A DNA stretch of 5,362 nt from an uncultured Bacillota bacterium (GCA_937874815.1 CALNBW010000403.1:1-5362); one strand, 5' to 3'. Counted from the first letter of the stretch, positions 1 through 5,314 are shown. A program made the numbers and translations. The notes: a model not told the origin generated them from the letters alone.

Positions 1-2
1 TT

Positions 3-1358
3 CGCTTTACTTTCCTTTACTTTGGCCGTGTGCATGCTTCGGCTCCCTTGCTCATTGCACCCGGGACACCCACCTTTGTGGAGATACCGGAGGAAGAGAT
101 CCCCGCATCCTACATAGATCTGTTCTGCCCTCATTATATCCTGGCGCATGACCGGGGCGAGCATTACCGCATCGACGCCACTGAAAAACAGTACGGGCAG
201 CTTTGGGATTCGTTGAAGGGTGCTATTAGTGAGGTAAAAAACTACGATCAAGCTACTAATCCCGAGTTAGTGGCTGTAACAGCCGACGAGTGGCAGCGCC
301 AGACCAACTATAGCTACGAATATCGTTTTGCTGGCGCGGCCCAGCTGCATTACTGGTGGTTAACCGCCAGTAAAGCTACTCTGCAGAAATTTCCCGAGGA
401 CGTTTACTTCAACCGCCTGCTCATCCCCTTAGACGGGGCCAGCATTTATCTGCAAAATACCTATACTGGGCAGCTATGGAAATGGCGGTGGGCAGAAGCC
501 GCCAACAGTTCCTTGTTCCCTACACCCAGCCGTTTATCACTAGCGGGAGGGCAGCGGGTGCGGGAGGTACGCTTGGCACCAGACCTGGCCCTTGTGCCCG
601 GTTCCCAGCTATATGCGCCCGCCAACACCATCACCCTGCCCGAGGTGTTGGCAACGCTGCCGATTACTGATGCGAACAAGGCCGATATAGTAAAGCGCTT
701 CTTTGGCATTGTCTCCCGTATGCACAAAACGGAGATCCTGGGTGACGGGCTGATCAAGGAAAGATATATTACGGCCAGGCAGCAGGTGCTGGATTTATAT
801 AATAACGGATTGCTCGAGTACAGTGAAAAGCCGGCCGAGCTGCCGCCAGATGCGCCCGGCGGGACAACGATCGAGCAGTTTGAGCAAGCCTTTAACTTTG
901 TTTTGGCGCGCGGTGGCTGGTCGAAGGGCCTCATTAGCGCTGGCATGCAGCCCATACCGGCTGGTGAGCGCACGGGCTACCAGTTCAACTTCATGCAGCT
1001 CTATAACGGTCTGCCGGTGCTCGATTTTCAACCAACCATGTCCATAGAAGTTGTGCCCGGCGGGGTGAAGAAATACCAAAGGCGTAGCTACACCATTATC
1101 CAGCCAGGGTATTTCCTGTTTGAGGTGCGTAGCCCGGAAGATGCTTTGGCGCGAGCTAGCGCCGCCCTTGGCACGCGGAGAATAAGCGATGTTTACCTGG
1201 CTTATTACCAAAGACCCTACTACCTCACGGAAGCTGCGCCATTTCATTCCGAGCCTATGTATCTCTACCCGGTTTGGGCCATTGAGCTAGAAAATGGCGA
1301 GCGGCTTTTTGTCCACGCCTATAAACTGTTAAACGACCCAGGACTGATCAAGCCTTAA
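3..1358 (+). CDS. yycH: YycH, WalK-associated regulatory protein (5' end missing)
   Basis: This is YycH, an extracytoplasmic protein held by one N-terminal membrane helix. In Bacillus it interacts with YycI and the WalK sensor kinase to tune the WalRK cell-wall regulon. I identify it from its length (about 450 visible residues, near the family norm), its position directly before yycI, and family-like text such as HYWWLTASKATLQKFP and the C-terminal PVWAIELENGERLFVHAY, which resembles the last beta-rich domain. The frame is open to the left edge. A GTG at 30 is the first possible start, but it has no ribosome binding site and would leave the protein without its membrane anchor. The true start is therefore probably upstream of the window, and residues FTFLYFG near the edge may be the tail of the membrane helix. 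The gene is followed by yycI after 15 nt. Identification is by pattern and context, since the family is weakly conserved. Confidence 0.85.
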   Translation, partial: RFTFLYFGRVHASAPLLIAPGTPTFVEIPEEEIPASYIDLFCPHYILAHDRGEHYRIDATEKQYGQLWDSLKGAISEVKNYDQATNPELVAVTADEWQRQTNYSYEYRFAGAAQLHYWWLTASKATLQKFPEDVYFNRLLIPLDGASIYLQNTYTGQLWKWRWAEAANSSLFPTPSRLSLAGGQRVREVRLAPDLALVPGSQLYAPANTITLPEVLATLPITDANKADIVKRFFGIVSRMHKTEILGDGLIKERYITARQQVLDLYNNGLLEYSEKPAELPPDAPGGTTIEQFEQAFNFVLARGGWSKGLISAGMQPIPAGERTGYQFNFMQLYNGLPVLDFQPTMSIEVVPGGVKKYQRRSYTIIQPGYFLFEVRSPEDALARASAALGTRRISDVYLAYYQRPYYLTEAAPFHSEPMYLYPVWAIELENGERLFVHAYKLLNDPGLIKP

Positions 1359-1373
1359 AGGGGGTGGAGCGTT

Positions 1374-2276
1374 ATGGATTGGCCTAAAGCCAAAAATGTG
1401 CTGATCGTAGGTTTCTTGCTTTTAGATCTCTATCTCGGCTATCTTCTTTTCTATGTGCCGCGCGTGGGCTCCATTCAAACCACGCTTACCAATGCCGACT
1501 TGGAGGCATTAGTGGTGCTCAGCCAACACTTCAACGTTAAGCTAGCCGCCCGCCCCCGGCCGATGTCGGTGACGCCCCTGCCGCTTTTGGCAATCGGCGA
1601 AGTTAGTCTCAATGAAACGCTGGCTGCGGATCTCGCCGTGCAGTGGCTGGGTGAAGCGGTAGAGGAGATTAAGCAGGAGAATGGTTTGCTGTTCACCAAT
1701 GGCCAGCAAAACTTAGTGCTCAGCCAAGAGAGCCCCTATTTCTACACACTAGACTATCAAGATGCTACGCCCCCGCCTAACCTAACTAGCTATACTAGGC
1801 AGGAGGCAGTGACAGCTGCCCGCGATTTTCTGACTGAGTATCTCGGCGAAACTGTCATGCTTGATTACCAGGTGAACATGGCGGTGGCTGCTCCCAGCCC
1901 CGAAGTAGGATATGTGATCGAGATCAGCCGCACGCATAGGGGCGTTCCTGTTTTCTTAGATTCATATAGGCTGCTGGTACAAAATGGGCTAGTCGTTTCC
2001 TTTACGGCTAAGCAGACGCAAATAGGGGAAACGCAGCGCACTTCTTTGCCTTTAGTTTCTGCCGATCAGGTAGTCAGGCGTTATTTGGCCCGGCTGGGCG
2101 TGCCCCAAGAGCAGGAGATTGTTATCCATGATCTAAGCTTGGGGTATGGCATAGGCGTGGAAGCGGGCCAGCGCCAGGAGATTGAGCCGGTTTGGCGCTT
2201 CTACTTGTCAGGCGCAGAAGAAAACGAAATCATTATCCCGGCCGCCCATGTCTATTGGGAAAACCCAGGCGAGTAG
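1374..2276 (+). CDS. yycI: YycI, WalK-associated membrane regulatory protein
   Basis: This is YycI, partner of YycH in controlling the WalK histidine kinase, anchored in the membrane with its bulk outside the cell. The N-terminus MDWPKAKNVLIVGFLLLD is typical of the family (MDWxKAK followed by one hydrophobic helix, residues about 8-28). The rest is a soluble alpha/beta region with a repeated PepSY-like pattern: a helix around TRQEAVTAARDFLTEYL, then strands around VGYVIEISRTHRGVPVFLDS, then a second copy ending in EPVWRFYLSGAEE. The length of 300 residues is somewhat more than the roughly 280 seen in Bacillus. The ATG at 1374 has a purine-rich ribosome binding site (about 1358-1369) and lies 15 nt after the yycH stop, so the two genes are almost certainly co-transcribed. 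No T-rich terminator follows; the next unit has its own promoter. I am confident in the family; the exact action on WalK in this organism is inferred from Bacillus. Confidence 0.88.
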   Translation: MDWPKAKNVLIVGFLLLDLYLGYLLFYVPRVGSIQTTLTNADLEALVVLSQHFNVKLAARPRPMSVTPLPLLAIGEVSLNETLAADLAVQWLGEAVEEIKQENGLLFTNGQQNLVLSQESPYFYTLDYQDATPPPNLTSYTRQEAVTAARDFLTEYLGETVMLDYQVNMAVAAPSPEVGYVIEISRTHRGVPVFLDSYRLLVQNGLVVSFTAKQTQIGETQRTSLPLVSADQVVRRYLARLGVPQEQEIVIHDLSLGYGIGVEAGQRQEIEPVWRFYLSGAEENEIIIPAAHVYWENPGE

Positions 2277-2282
2277 ATGCTA

Positions 2283-2302
2283 TTGTTACGAAACGGTAAC
2301 AA
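2283..2302. promoter_or_regulatory. Inverted repeat with a WalR-box-like match upstream of the small ORF promoter
   Basis: TTGTTAC (2283-2289) and GTAACAA (2296-2302) are perfect complements separated by 6 nt. Read as a direct repeat, TGTTAC, 5 nt, GGTAAC (2284-2300) matches 11 of 12 defined positions of the published WalR (YycF) box TGTWAH-N5-TGTWAH. It lies 7 nt after the yycI stop and about 15 nt before the proposed -35. No T-run follows, so it is not an intrinsic terminator. Binding by WalR or by any dimeric regulator is inference. Confidence 0.4.
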
Positions 2303-2310
2303 AGAAAATA

Positions 2311-2332
2311 AATTACCTTGTGTTAGGTAATT
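2311..2332. promoter_or_regulatory. Operator-like dyad centred on the -35 of the small ORF promoter
   Basis: AATTACCT (2311-2318) and AGGTAATT (2325-2332) are perfect 8-bp complements with a 6-nt spacer that contains most of the proposed -35 hexamer. A repressor bound here would block RNA polymerase. The spacer length matches that of the dyad 29 bp upstream, and both contain TTAC/GTAA, although at different spacing. There is no T-tract. Function is inferred from position only. Confidence 0.4.
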
Positions 2333-2347
2333 CATTTATGGTATCAT
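2318..2347 (+). promoter_or_regulatory. SigA-type promoter for the 36-codon ORF
   Basis: The -35 candidate TTGTGT (2318-2323) and the -10 candidate TATCAT (2342-2347) are 18 bp apart, and the -10 is preceded by an extended TG motif (TGG at 2339-2341). Transcription would begin near 2354, giving a leader of about 33 nt before the GTG start. The promoter is distinct from the upstream yyc operon promoter. Confidence 0.55.
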
Positions 2348-2386
2348 GGCTATGGTTAAATAATATTCGTGAAGGAGGTGGGTTAA

Positions 2387-2497
2387 GTGATCAAAGGACG
2401 CATAGATGTTCGTGTTATCAGCCCCGTGTCTATTCGTGTGCGCCGCATTGGCGTAAGTGTATTTGATCTGCCCACCGCCTGGAGTGGAACCTGCTAG
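2387..2497 (+). CDS. Uncharacterised 36-residue cationic peptide gene
   Basis: This small ORF starts at GTG 2387 and ends at TAG 2495-2497. Its start is decided by an unusually strong ribosome binding site, AAGGAGGTG (2372-2380), about 8 nt upstream. The peptide begins MIKGRIDVRVISPV and ends DLPTAWSGTC. It has six Lys/Arg and two Asp, so a net charge near +4. Its middle alternates hydrophobic and polar residues (RIDVRV, SIRVRRIGVSV), suggesting a beta-strand rather than a membrane helix or signal peptide. It has one Trp and a single Cys as the last residue. It has its own promoter and a strong terminator 32 nt after the stop, so it forms a monocistronic transcript of about 200 nt. I do not recognise the family. 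It could be a functional small protein, a leader peptide for the downstream gene, or a modified-peptide precursor, although no modification enzyme is visible nearby. A real translated gene is likely from the signals, not from homology. Confidence 0.6.
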   Translation: MIKGRIDVRVISPVSIRVRRIGVSVFDLPTAWSGTC

Positions 2498-2529
2498 CTA
2501 AAGTTTAGGTTCTTTTCACAGGATAAGCG

Positions 2530-2559
2530 GCCATGGGTAGATCATACCCATGGCTTTTT
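2530..2559 (+). terminator. Strong intrinsic terminator after the small ORF
   Basis: A perfect 10-bp stem, GCCATGGGTA (2530-2539) with TACCCATGGC (2545-2554), encloses a 5-nt loop and is followed directly by five T (2555-2559). It closes the small ORF transcript and separates it from the CD3324-family gene, unless it is a conditional (attenuator) terminator. Confidence 0.88.
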
Positions 2560-2631
2560 CGTGCCTTGTCATTTTTCTAGGCAATTTGCTTAGCTAAACA
2601 GGGTCGCAATTCCTGTGAGGAGGTTTCCTAA

Positions 2632-2901
2632 GTGAAATACCAAAACGCGGAAGAAATTCTACCGGCGCGCCTGGTAGCTGAAATACAAAAATATGTCCAA
2701 AGTACCCAGCTCGACGTTCCTAAAGAATCCGGTAACCGGATGGGATGGGGAGAGCGCAACGGGCAACGTCATTACATTAGACAGCGCAATCGGGAAATCC
2801 GTTTGCGTTATCGCGAAGGTTGCGATATTGACCAGCTGATGGCCGAGTATCATCTTGGCTACGAAAGCATACGCAAGATAATTTACCAGCGCGATGACTA
2901 G
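2632..2901 (+). CDS. CD3324-family helix-turn-helix protein
   Basis: This 89-residue protein matches my recollection of the CD3324 family, small proteins of Clostridia and relatives with a C-terminal helix-turn-helix resembling that of Mor-type regulators. The N-terminus MKYQNAEEILPARLVAEIQK is characteristic, as are VPK (29-31) and the stretch WGERNGQRHYIRQRN (39-53). Residues about 65-86 (DIDQLMAEYHLGYESIRKII) form the helix-turn-helix, so DNA binding is likely, but no target or role is established. The start is GTG 2632, set by GAGGAGG (2617-2623) 8 nt upstream. The gene lies 72 nt after the terminator of the small ORF. Upstream, TTGTCA (2566-2571) might serve as a -35, but I see no convincing -10. 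No terminator separates the gene from the tRNA promoter, so read-through into the tRNAs is possible. Confidence 0.82.
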   Translation: MKYQNAEEILPARLVAEIQKYVQSTQLDVPKESGNRMGWGERNGQRHYIRQRNREIRLRYREGCDIDQLMAEYHLGYESIRKIIYQRDD

Positions 2902-2914
2902 CCTGGTCAATTGC

Positions 2915-2943
2915 TTGACGCTCACCGGGCCGCATGCTATAAT
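2915..2943 (+). promoter_or_regulatory. Near-consensus promoter of the tRNA operon
   Basis: TTGACG (2915-2920) and TATAAT (2938-2943) are separated by exactly 17 bp, with an extended TGC just before the -10. This is the strongest promoter in the window, as expected for stable RNA genes. Transcription should start around 2950, leaving only a few nucleotides of leader before tRNA-Gln. Confidence 0.9.
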
Positions 2944-2955
2944 AAATCTTGCCGT

Positions 2956-3029
2956 TGGGGATTCGTCTAATGGTAGGACGGCTGACTCTGGATCAGTTAG
3001 TGGTGGTTCGAATCCATCATCCCCAGCCA
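2956..3029 (+). tRNA. tRNA-Gln (anticodon CUG)
   Basis: A full cloverleaf can be drawn. The acceptor stem is TGGGGAT with ATCCCCA, the D arm is GTC/GAC with a 9-nt loop, the anticodon stem is GCTGA/TCAGT with loop CTCTGGA (anticodon CTG at 2988-2990), the variable loop has 4 nt, and the T arm has loop TTCGAAT. The discriminator is G and the CCA is encoded (3027-3029). It decodes CAG. The first pair is U1-A72, a known identity element for tRNA-Gln recognition by the amidotransferase GatCAB. Most Bacillota charge this tRNA indirectly, through Glu-tRNA-Gln. Confidence 0.96.
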
Positions 3030-3033
3030 TTGT

Positions 3034-3108
3034 GGCGCATTAGTCTAGCGGTTAGGACGCCGCCCTCTCAAGGCGGTAGCACGGGTTCGATTCCCGTATG
3101 CGCTACCA
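3034..3108 (+). tRNA. tRNA-Glu (anticodon CUC)
   Basis: A full cloverleaf can be drawn. The acceptor stem is GGCGCAT with ATGCGCT, the D arm is GTC/GAC with a 10-nt loop, the anticodon stem is CCGCC/GGCGG with loop CTCTCAA (anticodon CTC at 3067-3069), the variable loop has 4 nt, and the T stem is ACGGG/CCCGT. The discriminator is A and the CCA is encoded (3106-3108). It decodes GAG. It lies 4 nt after tRNA-Gln, so the two are processed from one precursor. The first acceptor pair reads as a G1-U72 wobble. The D-loop is one nucleotide longer than in the neighbouring tRNA-Gln. Confidence 0.96.
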
Positions 3109-3121
3109 ACCCGAACATTTA

Positions 3122-3147
3122 GGTCGACAAACAGTCGGCCTTTTTTT
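3122..3147 (+). terminator. Intrinsic terminator of the tRNA operon
   Basis: GGTCGAC (3122-3128) pairs with GTCGGCC (3134-3140), including one G-T wobble, across a 5-nt loop. Seven T (3141-3147) follow directly. It sits 13 nt after tRNA-Glu and ends the tRNA transcript before the protease gene. Confidence 0.9.
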
Positions 3148-3163
3148 GTTTTAGGCGCGGGAT

Positions 3164-3214
3164 GCTTGAAGGTCGTGGGCCACACGCGCGCGAGCAGGAC
3201 CACGACCTTCAAGC
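3164..3214. repeat. 15-bp perfect inverted repeat in the intergenic region before htrA
   Basis: GCTTGAAGGTCGTGG (3164-3178) and CCACGACCTTCAAGC (3200-3214) are exact complements. Past one G-A mismatch, CC/GG can pair further, and the 21-nt centre contains an alternating GCGCGCG run. No T-tract follows on either strand, and the tRNA terminator is already complete upstream, so it is not a normal intrinsic terminator. It ends 35 bp before the htrA -10. It may be a dispersed palindromic element or a regulatory site; I cannot tell which. Confidence 0.8.
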
Positions 3215-3246
3215 CAAATCTCATTAGGCATGTAATTGCGCCTGCA

Positions 3247-3255
3247 TGTTATAAT
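3247..3255 (+). promoter_or_regulatory. Extended -10 promoter for htrA-rlmH
   Basis: TGTTATAAT (3247-3255) contains a perfect TATAAT with an upstream TG. No convincing -35 lies at 16-18 bp; the nearest TTG-like candidates have unsuitable spacing (8 or 20 bp). An extended -10 can work without a -35. The start point would be near 3262, giving a leader of about 24 nt before the protease start codon. Confidence 0.6.
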
Positions 3256-3285
3256 AGCAAAAAGATATAGTTCCTGGAGGTGTGT

Positions 3286-4479
3286 ATGTTGAACGATATG
3301 TATCAGCAACAAACGTATTATGACGACACTCGTCGTAGTGGTCCCAATTTCGGGTACAAGGCTCTTACCATTGTGGCTCTCGTCAGCGCCCTAATAGGCG
3401 GCATACTCGCCGCTTACATCGGTCCTGCATACCTGTTTGGGAGATATTTGCCGTGGCCCAATGCCCAATACAACCGGCAGCCGGGCTATCAACTGCCCAT
3501 TGGCGGTGGTGACAGCCCGGCTGATTTGGCGGCTGCCGGTGTAGTGGCCGAGGTATCCGCGAAAGTTGGTCCTGCCGTAATCGGTATCACCAATCGATTT
3601 GTTGTGCAGAGTGCGTTTCGTGCCTATGAAAACGAGGCTGTCGGCTCAGGAATCATCATCGACGCCAATGGCTATATCGTCACGAATAACCATGTGGTTG
3701 CCGATACTCGCGAGCTTACTGTAACTATTGCCCCCGGGATAGAGACCCCGGCTACCCTGGTGGGGCGCGATCCAGTTACCGACCTCGCTGTCATCAAGAT
3801 CGACCCCAAAAGCCTGCCGGACGGCTACCAGAACTTAACGGTAGCCCAGTTTGGCGATTCCGACAAATTACAGATCGGCGAATTAGCCGTAGCTATAGGC
3901 AACCCGCTGGGCCTGCAGTTCCAGCGATCAACTGCTGCTGGCGTTATCAGTGGTCTTGATCGCGACCTGCAGATGGAGGGAGTACAGTTAAAACTGATCC
4001 AGACAGATGCCGCCATTAACTCGGGCAACAGCGGCGGCGCGCTTGTCGACAAAAACGGTTATGTTATCGGTATCAACCAGGCAAAAATTAAACTTGAAGG
4101 TGTAGAGGGCATGGGCTTCGCCATTCCTAGCAGTGCGGCCCGCCCGATAATAGAACAACTCATTCAAAACGGCAAGGTAGTCCGGCCTTTCTTAGGTGTT
4201 ACTATTGAGGGCGTTGTTACCCCACGGGTTAACGCTATGCATGGTCTGGGCACAGACTACGGTCTGTACATCGGTGCGGTTAGCCCGCTTAGCCCAGCAG
4301 CCATAGCCGGCATTAAGTCGCGCGACATTCTGATCAAGCTCGCTGGCGAGGAAGTTCACTCCTTCAACGAGATGCAACGAGTGCTCTTCTCCAAGCAAGT
4401 TGGTGAAGAAATAGAGGCAGTTGTTGTGCGTGATCGGGTTGCCAAAACAGTGCGAGTCAAGCTGGCGGCAACACCGTAA
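3286..4479 (+). CDS. htrA: HtrA/DegP-type membrane-anchored serine protease with PDZ domain
   Basis: This is a trypsin-like serine protease of the HtrA/DegP (S1C) family that degrades misfolded or damaged proteins outside the membrane. At 397 residues it has the usual Bacillota layout: a short cytoplasmic tail, one membrane helix (about residues 27-51, ALTIVALVSALIGGILAAY), a linker, the protease domain (about 75-295) and one C-terminal PDZ domain (about 300-394). The catalytic triad is complete: His136 in VTNNHVV, Asp166 in TDLAVIKI and Ser249 in the GNSGG motif. I chose ATG 3286 because GGAGG (3276-3280) is 5 nt upstream. An in-frame GTG at 3280 overlaps that ribosome binding site, and the ATG at 3298 is too far from it. 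Its place before rlmH matches the HtrA-family gene (yycK/htrC) at the end of the Bacillus walRK cluster. It has its own promoter here. The exact paralogue name is less certain than the family. Confidence 0.94.
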   Translation: MLNDMYQQQTYYDDTRRSGPNFGYKALTIVALVSALIGGILAAYIGPAYLFGRYLPWPNAQYNRQPGYQLPIGGGDSPADLAAAGVVAEVSAKVGPAVIGITNRFVVQSAFRAYENEAVGSGIIIDANGYIVTNNHVVADTRELTVTIAPGIETPATLVGRDPVTDLAVIKIDPKSLPDGYQNLTVAQFGDSDKLQIGELAVAIGNPLGLQFQRSTAAGVISGLDRDLQMEGVQLKLIQTDAAINSGNSGGALVDKNGYVIGINQAKIKLEGVEGMGFAIPSSAARPIIEQLIQNGKVVRPFLGVTIEGVVTPRVNAMHGLGTDYGLYIGAVSPLSPAAIAGIKSRDILIKLAGEEVHSFNEMQRVLFSKQVGEEIEAVVVRDRVAKTVRVKLAATP

Positions 4480-4481
4480 CT

Positions 4482-4961
4482 GTGCAACTAACGATTATTT
4501 CAGTTGGTAGCTTACGCGAGCGCTACTGGCGACAGGCCGCCCTCGAATACGAGCGGCGGCTGTTGCCCTATGCTAAGTTGCGCGTGCAGGAGATTGCGCC
4601 AGAACGGGTGCACGATGAAAATTCACCAGCCCAAATCGCTCAGGCGCTAGAAAAAGAGGCAGCCAGAATACGCCGAGCTTTGCCCAGCAACCAAGCTTTG
4701 ATTGCCCTGGACGTTGTCGGGCGGAGCATGTCTTCCCCCGAATTGGCAGCCTGGCTGGAGCAGGAGGCCACCTATGGGCGCGGTGGCGTTACCCTGCTCA
4801 TTGGCGGTTCTTACGGCCTAGAGCCCAGGCTGTTGGCCGAGGCCGACTTAAGGCTCTCCTTTTCGGCCTTCACCTTTCCCCATCAGCTCATGCGGGTTAT
4901 TCTACTTGAGCAGCTCTACCGCGCCATGAAAATTCAGCGGGGCGAGGCTTATCATAAGTAG
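4482..4961 (+). CDS. rlmH: 23S rRNA (pseudouridine-1915-N3)-methyltransferase RlmH
   Basis: RlmH uses S-adenosylmethionine to methylate N3 of pseudouridine 1915 in helix 69 of 23S rRNA, acting on assembled 70S ribosomes. At 159 residues it has the family's normal length and is a single SPOUT (trefoil-knot) domain. Visible marks are the start MQLTIISVGSLRERYW, the strand ALIALDVVGRSMSSPELA (72-89), the SAM-binding LLIGGSYGLE (105-114), the knot segment LSFSAFTFPHQLMRV (125-139) and the conserved C-terminal YHK, which is important for rRNA recognition. The GTG start at 4482 is supported by alignment of the first residues with other RlmH proteins. It lies 2 nt after the htrA stop and has no clear ribosome binding site, so translation is probably coupled to htrA. 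An rlmH gene at the end of the walRK region is common in Bacillota. Confidence 0.96.
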   Translation: MQLTIISVGSLRERYWRQAALEYERRLLPYAKLRVQEIAPERVHDENSPAQIAQALEKEAARIRRALPSNQALIALDVVGRSMSSPELAAWLEQEATYGRGGVTLLIGGSYGLEPRLLAEADLRLSFSAFTFPHQLMRVILLEQLYRAMKIQRGEAYHK

Positions 4962-5008
4962 TCAGCGCCCCATTCCTCGGAAATACTACTAGCCAGAGGT
5001 GAGGGTAA

Positions 5009-5314
5009 ATGTACATAAGAGCAATTCTGGGCCTGATCGTTATTGTTCTCGGCGGTGCCTCCTGGTTCTTAGCCGCTTTTTATCCCAGGCAAACCATCAA
5101 GCGTATCCAAGCCGATAAAACTATCAAAGATAGTCGCCGCCTGATCCGCTTTCTGCGGCGCAAGCTAGCGCTCAACGGCACCTTAATGGTGCTCCTGGGA
5201 ATCCTGCTGTGGTCGCGTTGGGCACCGGATTACGCTATAGGTGTCGTCGCCTTGGTGCTCCTCGGCTTCAGCTTTTACTCGGAGCGCCTGATTAAGAGCA
5301 GGGCTAAGGGTTAA
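5009..5314 (+). CDS. Small uncharacterised membrane protein (three predicted helices)
   Basis: I do not recognise this 101-residue protein. It has a hydrophobic helix at residues about 5-24 (AILGLIVIVLGGASWFLAAF), a strongly basic stretch at 27-52 rich in Lys and Arg (RRLIRFLRRK), and two more hydrophobic segments at about 54-69 and 74-91, then a short basic tail. By the positive-inside rule the basic loop and tail should both be cytoplasmic. Helix-loop-helix layout and size recall small families such as DUF3784, but I see no diagnostic motif. ATG 5009 has a good ribosome binding site (GAGGTGAG, 4996-5003) about 5 nt upstream. It follows rlmH by 47 nt without a terminator, so it may be read from the htrA promoter. 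A terminator follows immediately. The last 21 bases of the gene are part of a perfect inverted repeat, so the 3' end deserves caution. Confidence 0.75.
   Translation: MYIRAILGLIVIVLGGASWFLAAFYPRQTIKRIQADKTIKDSRRLIRFLRRKLALNGTLMVLLGILLWSRWAPDYAIGVVALVLLGFSFYSERLIKSRAKG

Noticed and set aside
461..973. 170-codon minus-strand ORF inside yycH
   Set aside because: It is a shadow of yycH in another frame; there is no ribosome binding site and no recognisable domain.
2406..2456. Hydrophobic 16-codon ORF (MFVLSAPCLFVCAALA) nested in another frame of the small gene
   Set aside because: It looks like a tiny membrane peptide but has no ribosome binding site of its own, while the GTG at 2387 has an excellent one.
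2182..2466. 94-codon plus-strand ORF overlapping the end of yycI and the small gene
   Set aside because: It overlaps yycI in another frame, has no ribosome binding site, and runs through the dyads and promoter of the small gene. The composition is not protein-like.
2598..2616. Small hairpin ACAGGG/TCCTGT just before the CD3324-family ribosome binding site
   Set aside because: It has 6 bp including a wobble and leaves the ribosome binding site exposed; too weak to call a regulatory structure.
2659..3030. 123-codon minus-strand ORF beginning MAGDDGFEPPLTDPESA
   Set aside because: It reads through the antisense of tRNA-Gln and the CD3324-family gene. The DGFEPP start is a well-known false protein produced by translating tRNA genes backwards.
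3280..3285. Upstream in-frame GTG as the htrA start
   Set aside because: The GTG overlaps the GGAGG ribosome binding site, which is correctly spaced for the ATG at 3286.
4958..4990. Short inverted repeat AGTAGT/ACTACT between rlmH and the membrane protein gene
   Set aside because: Only 6 bp with a loop of about 20 nt and no T-tract; expected by chance.
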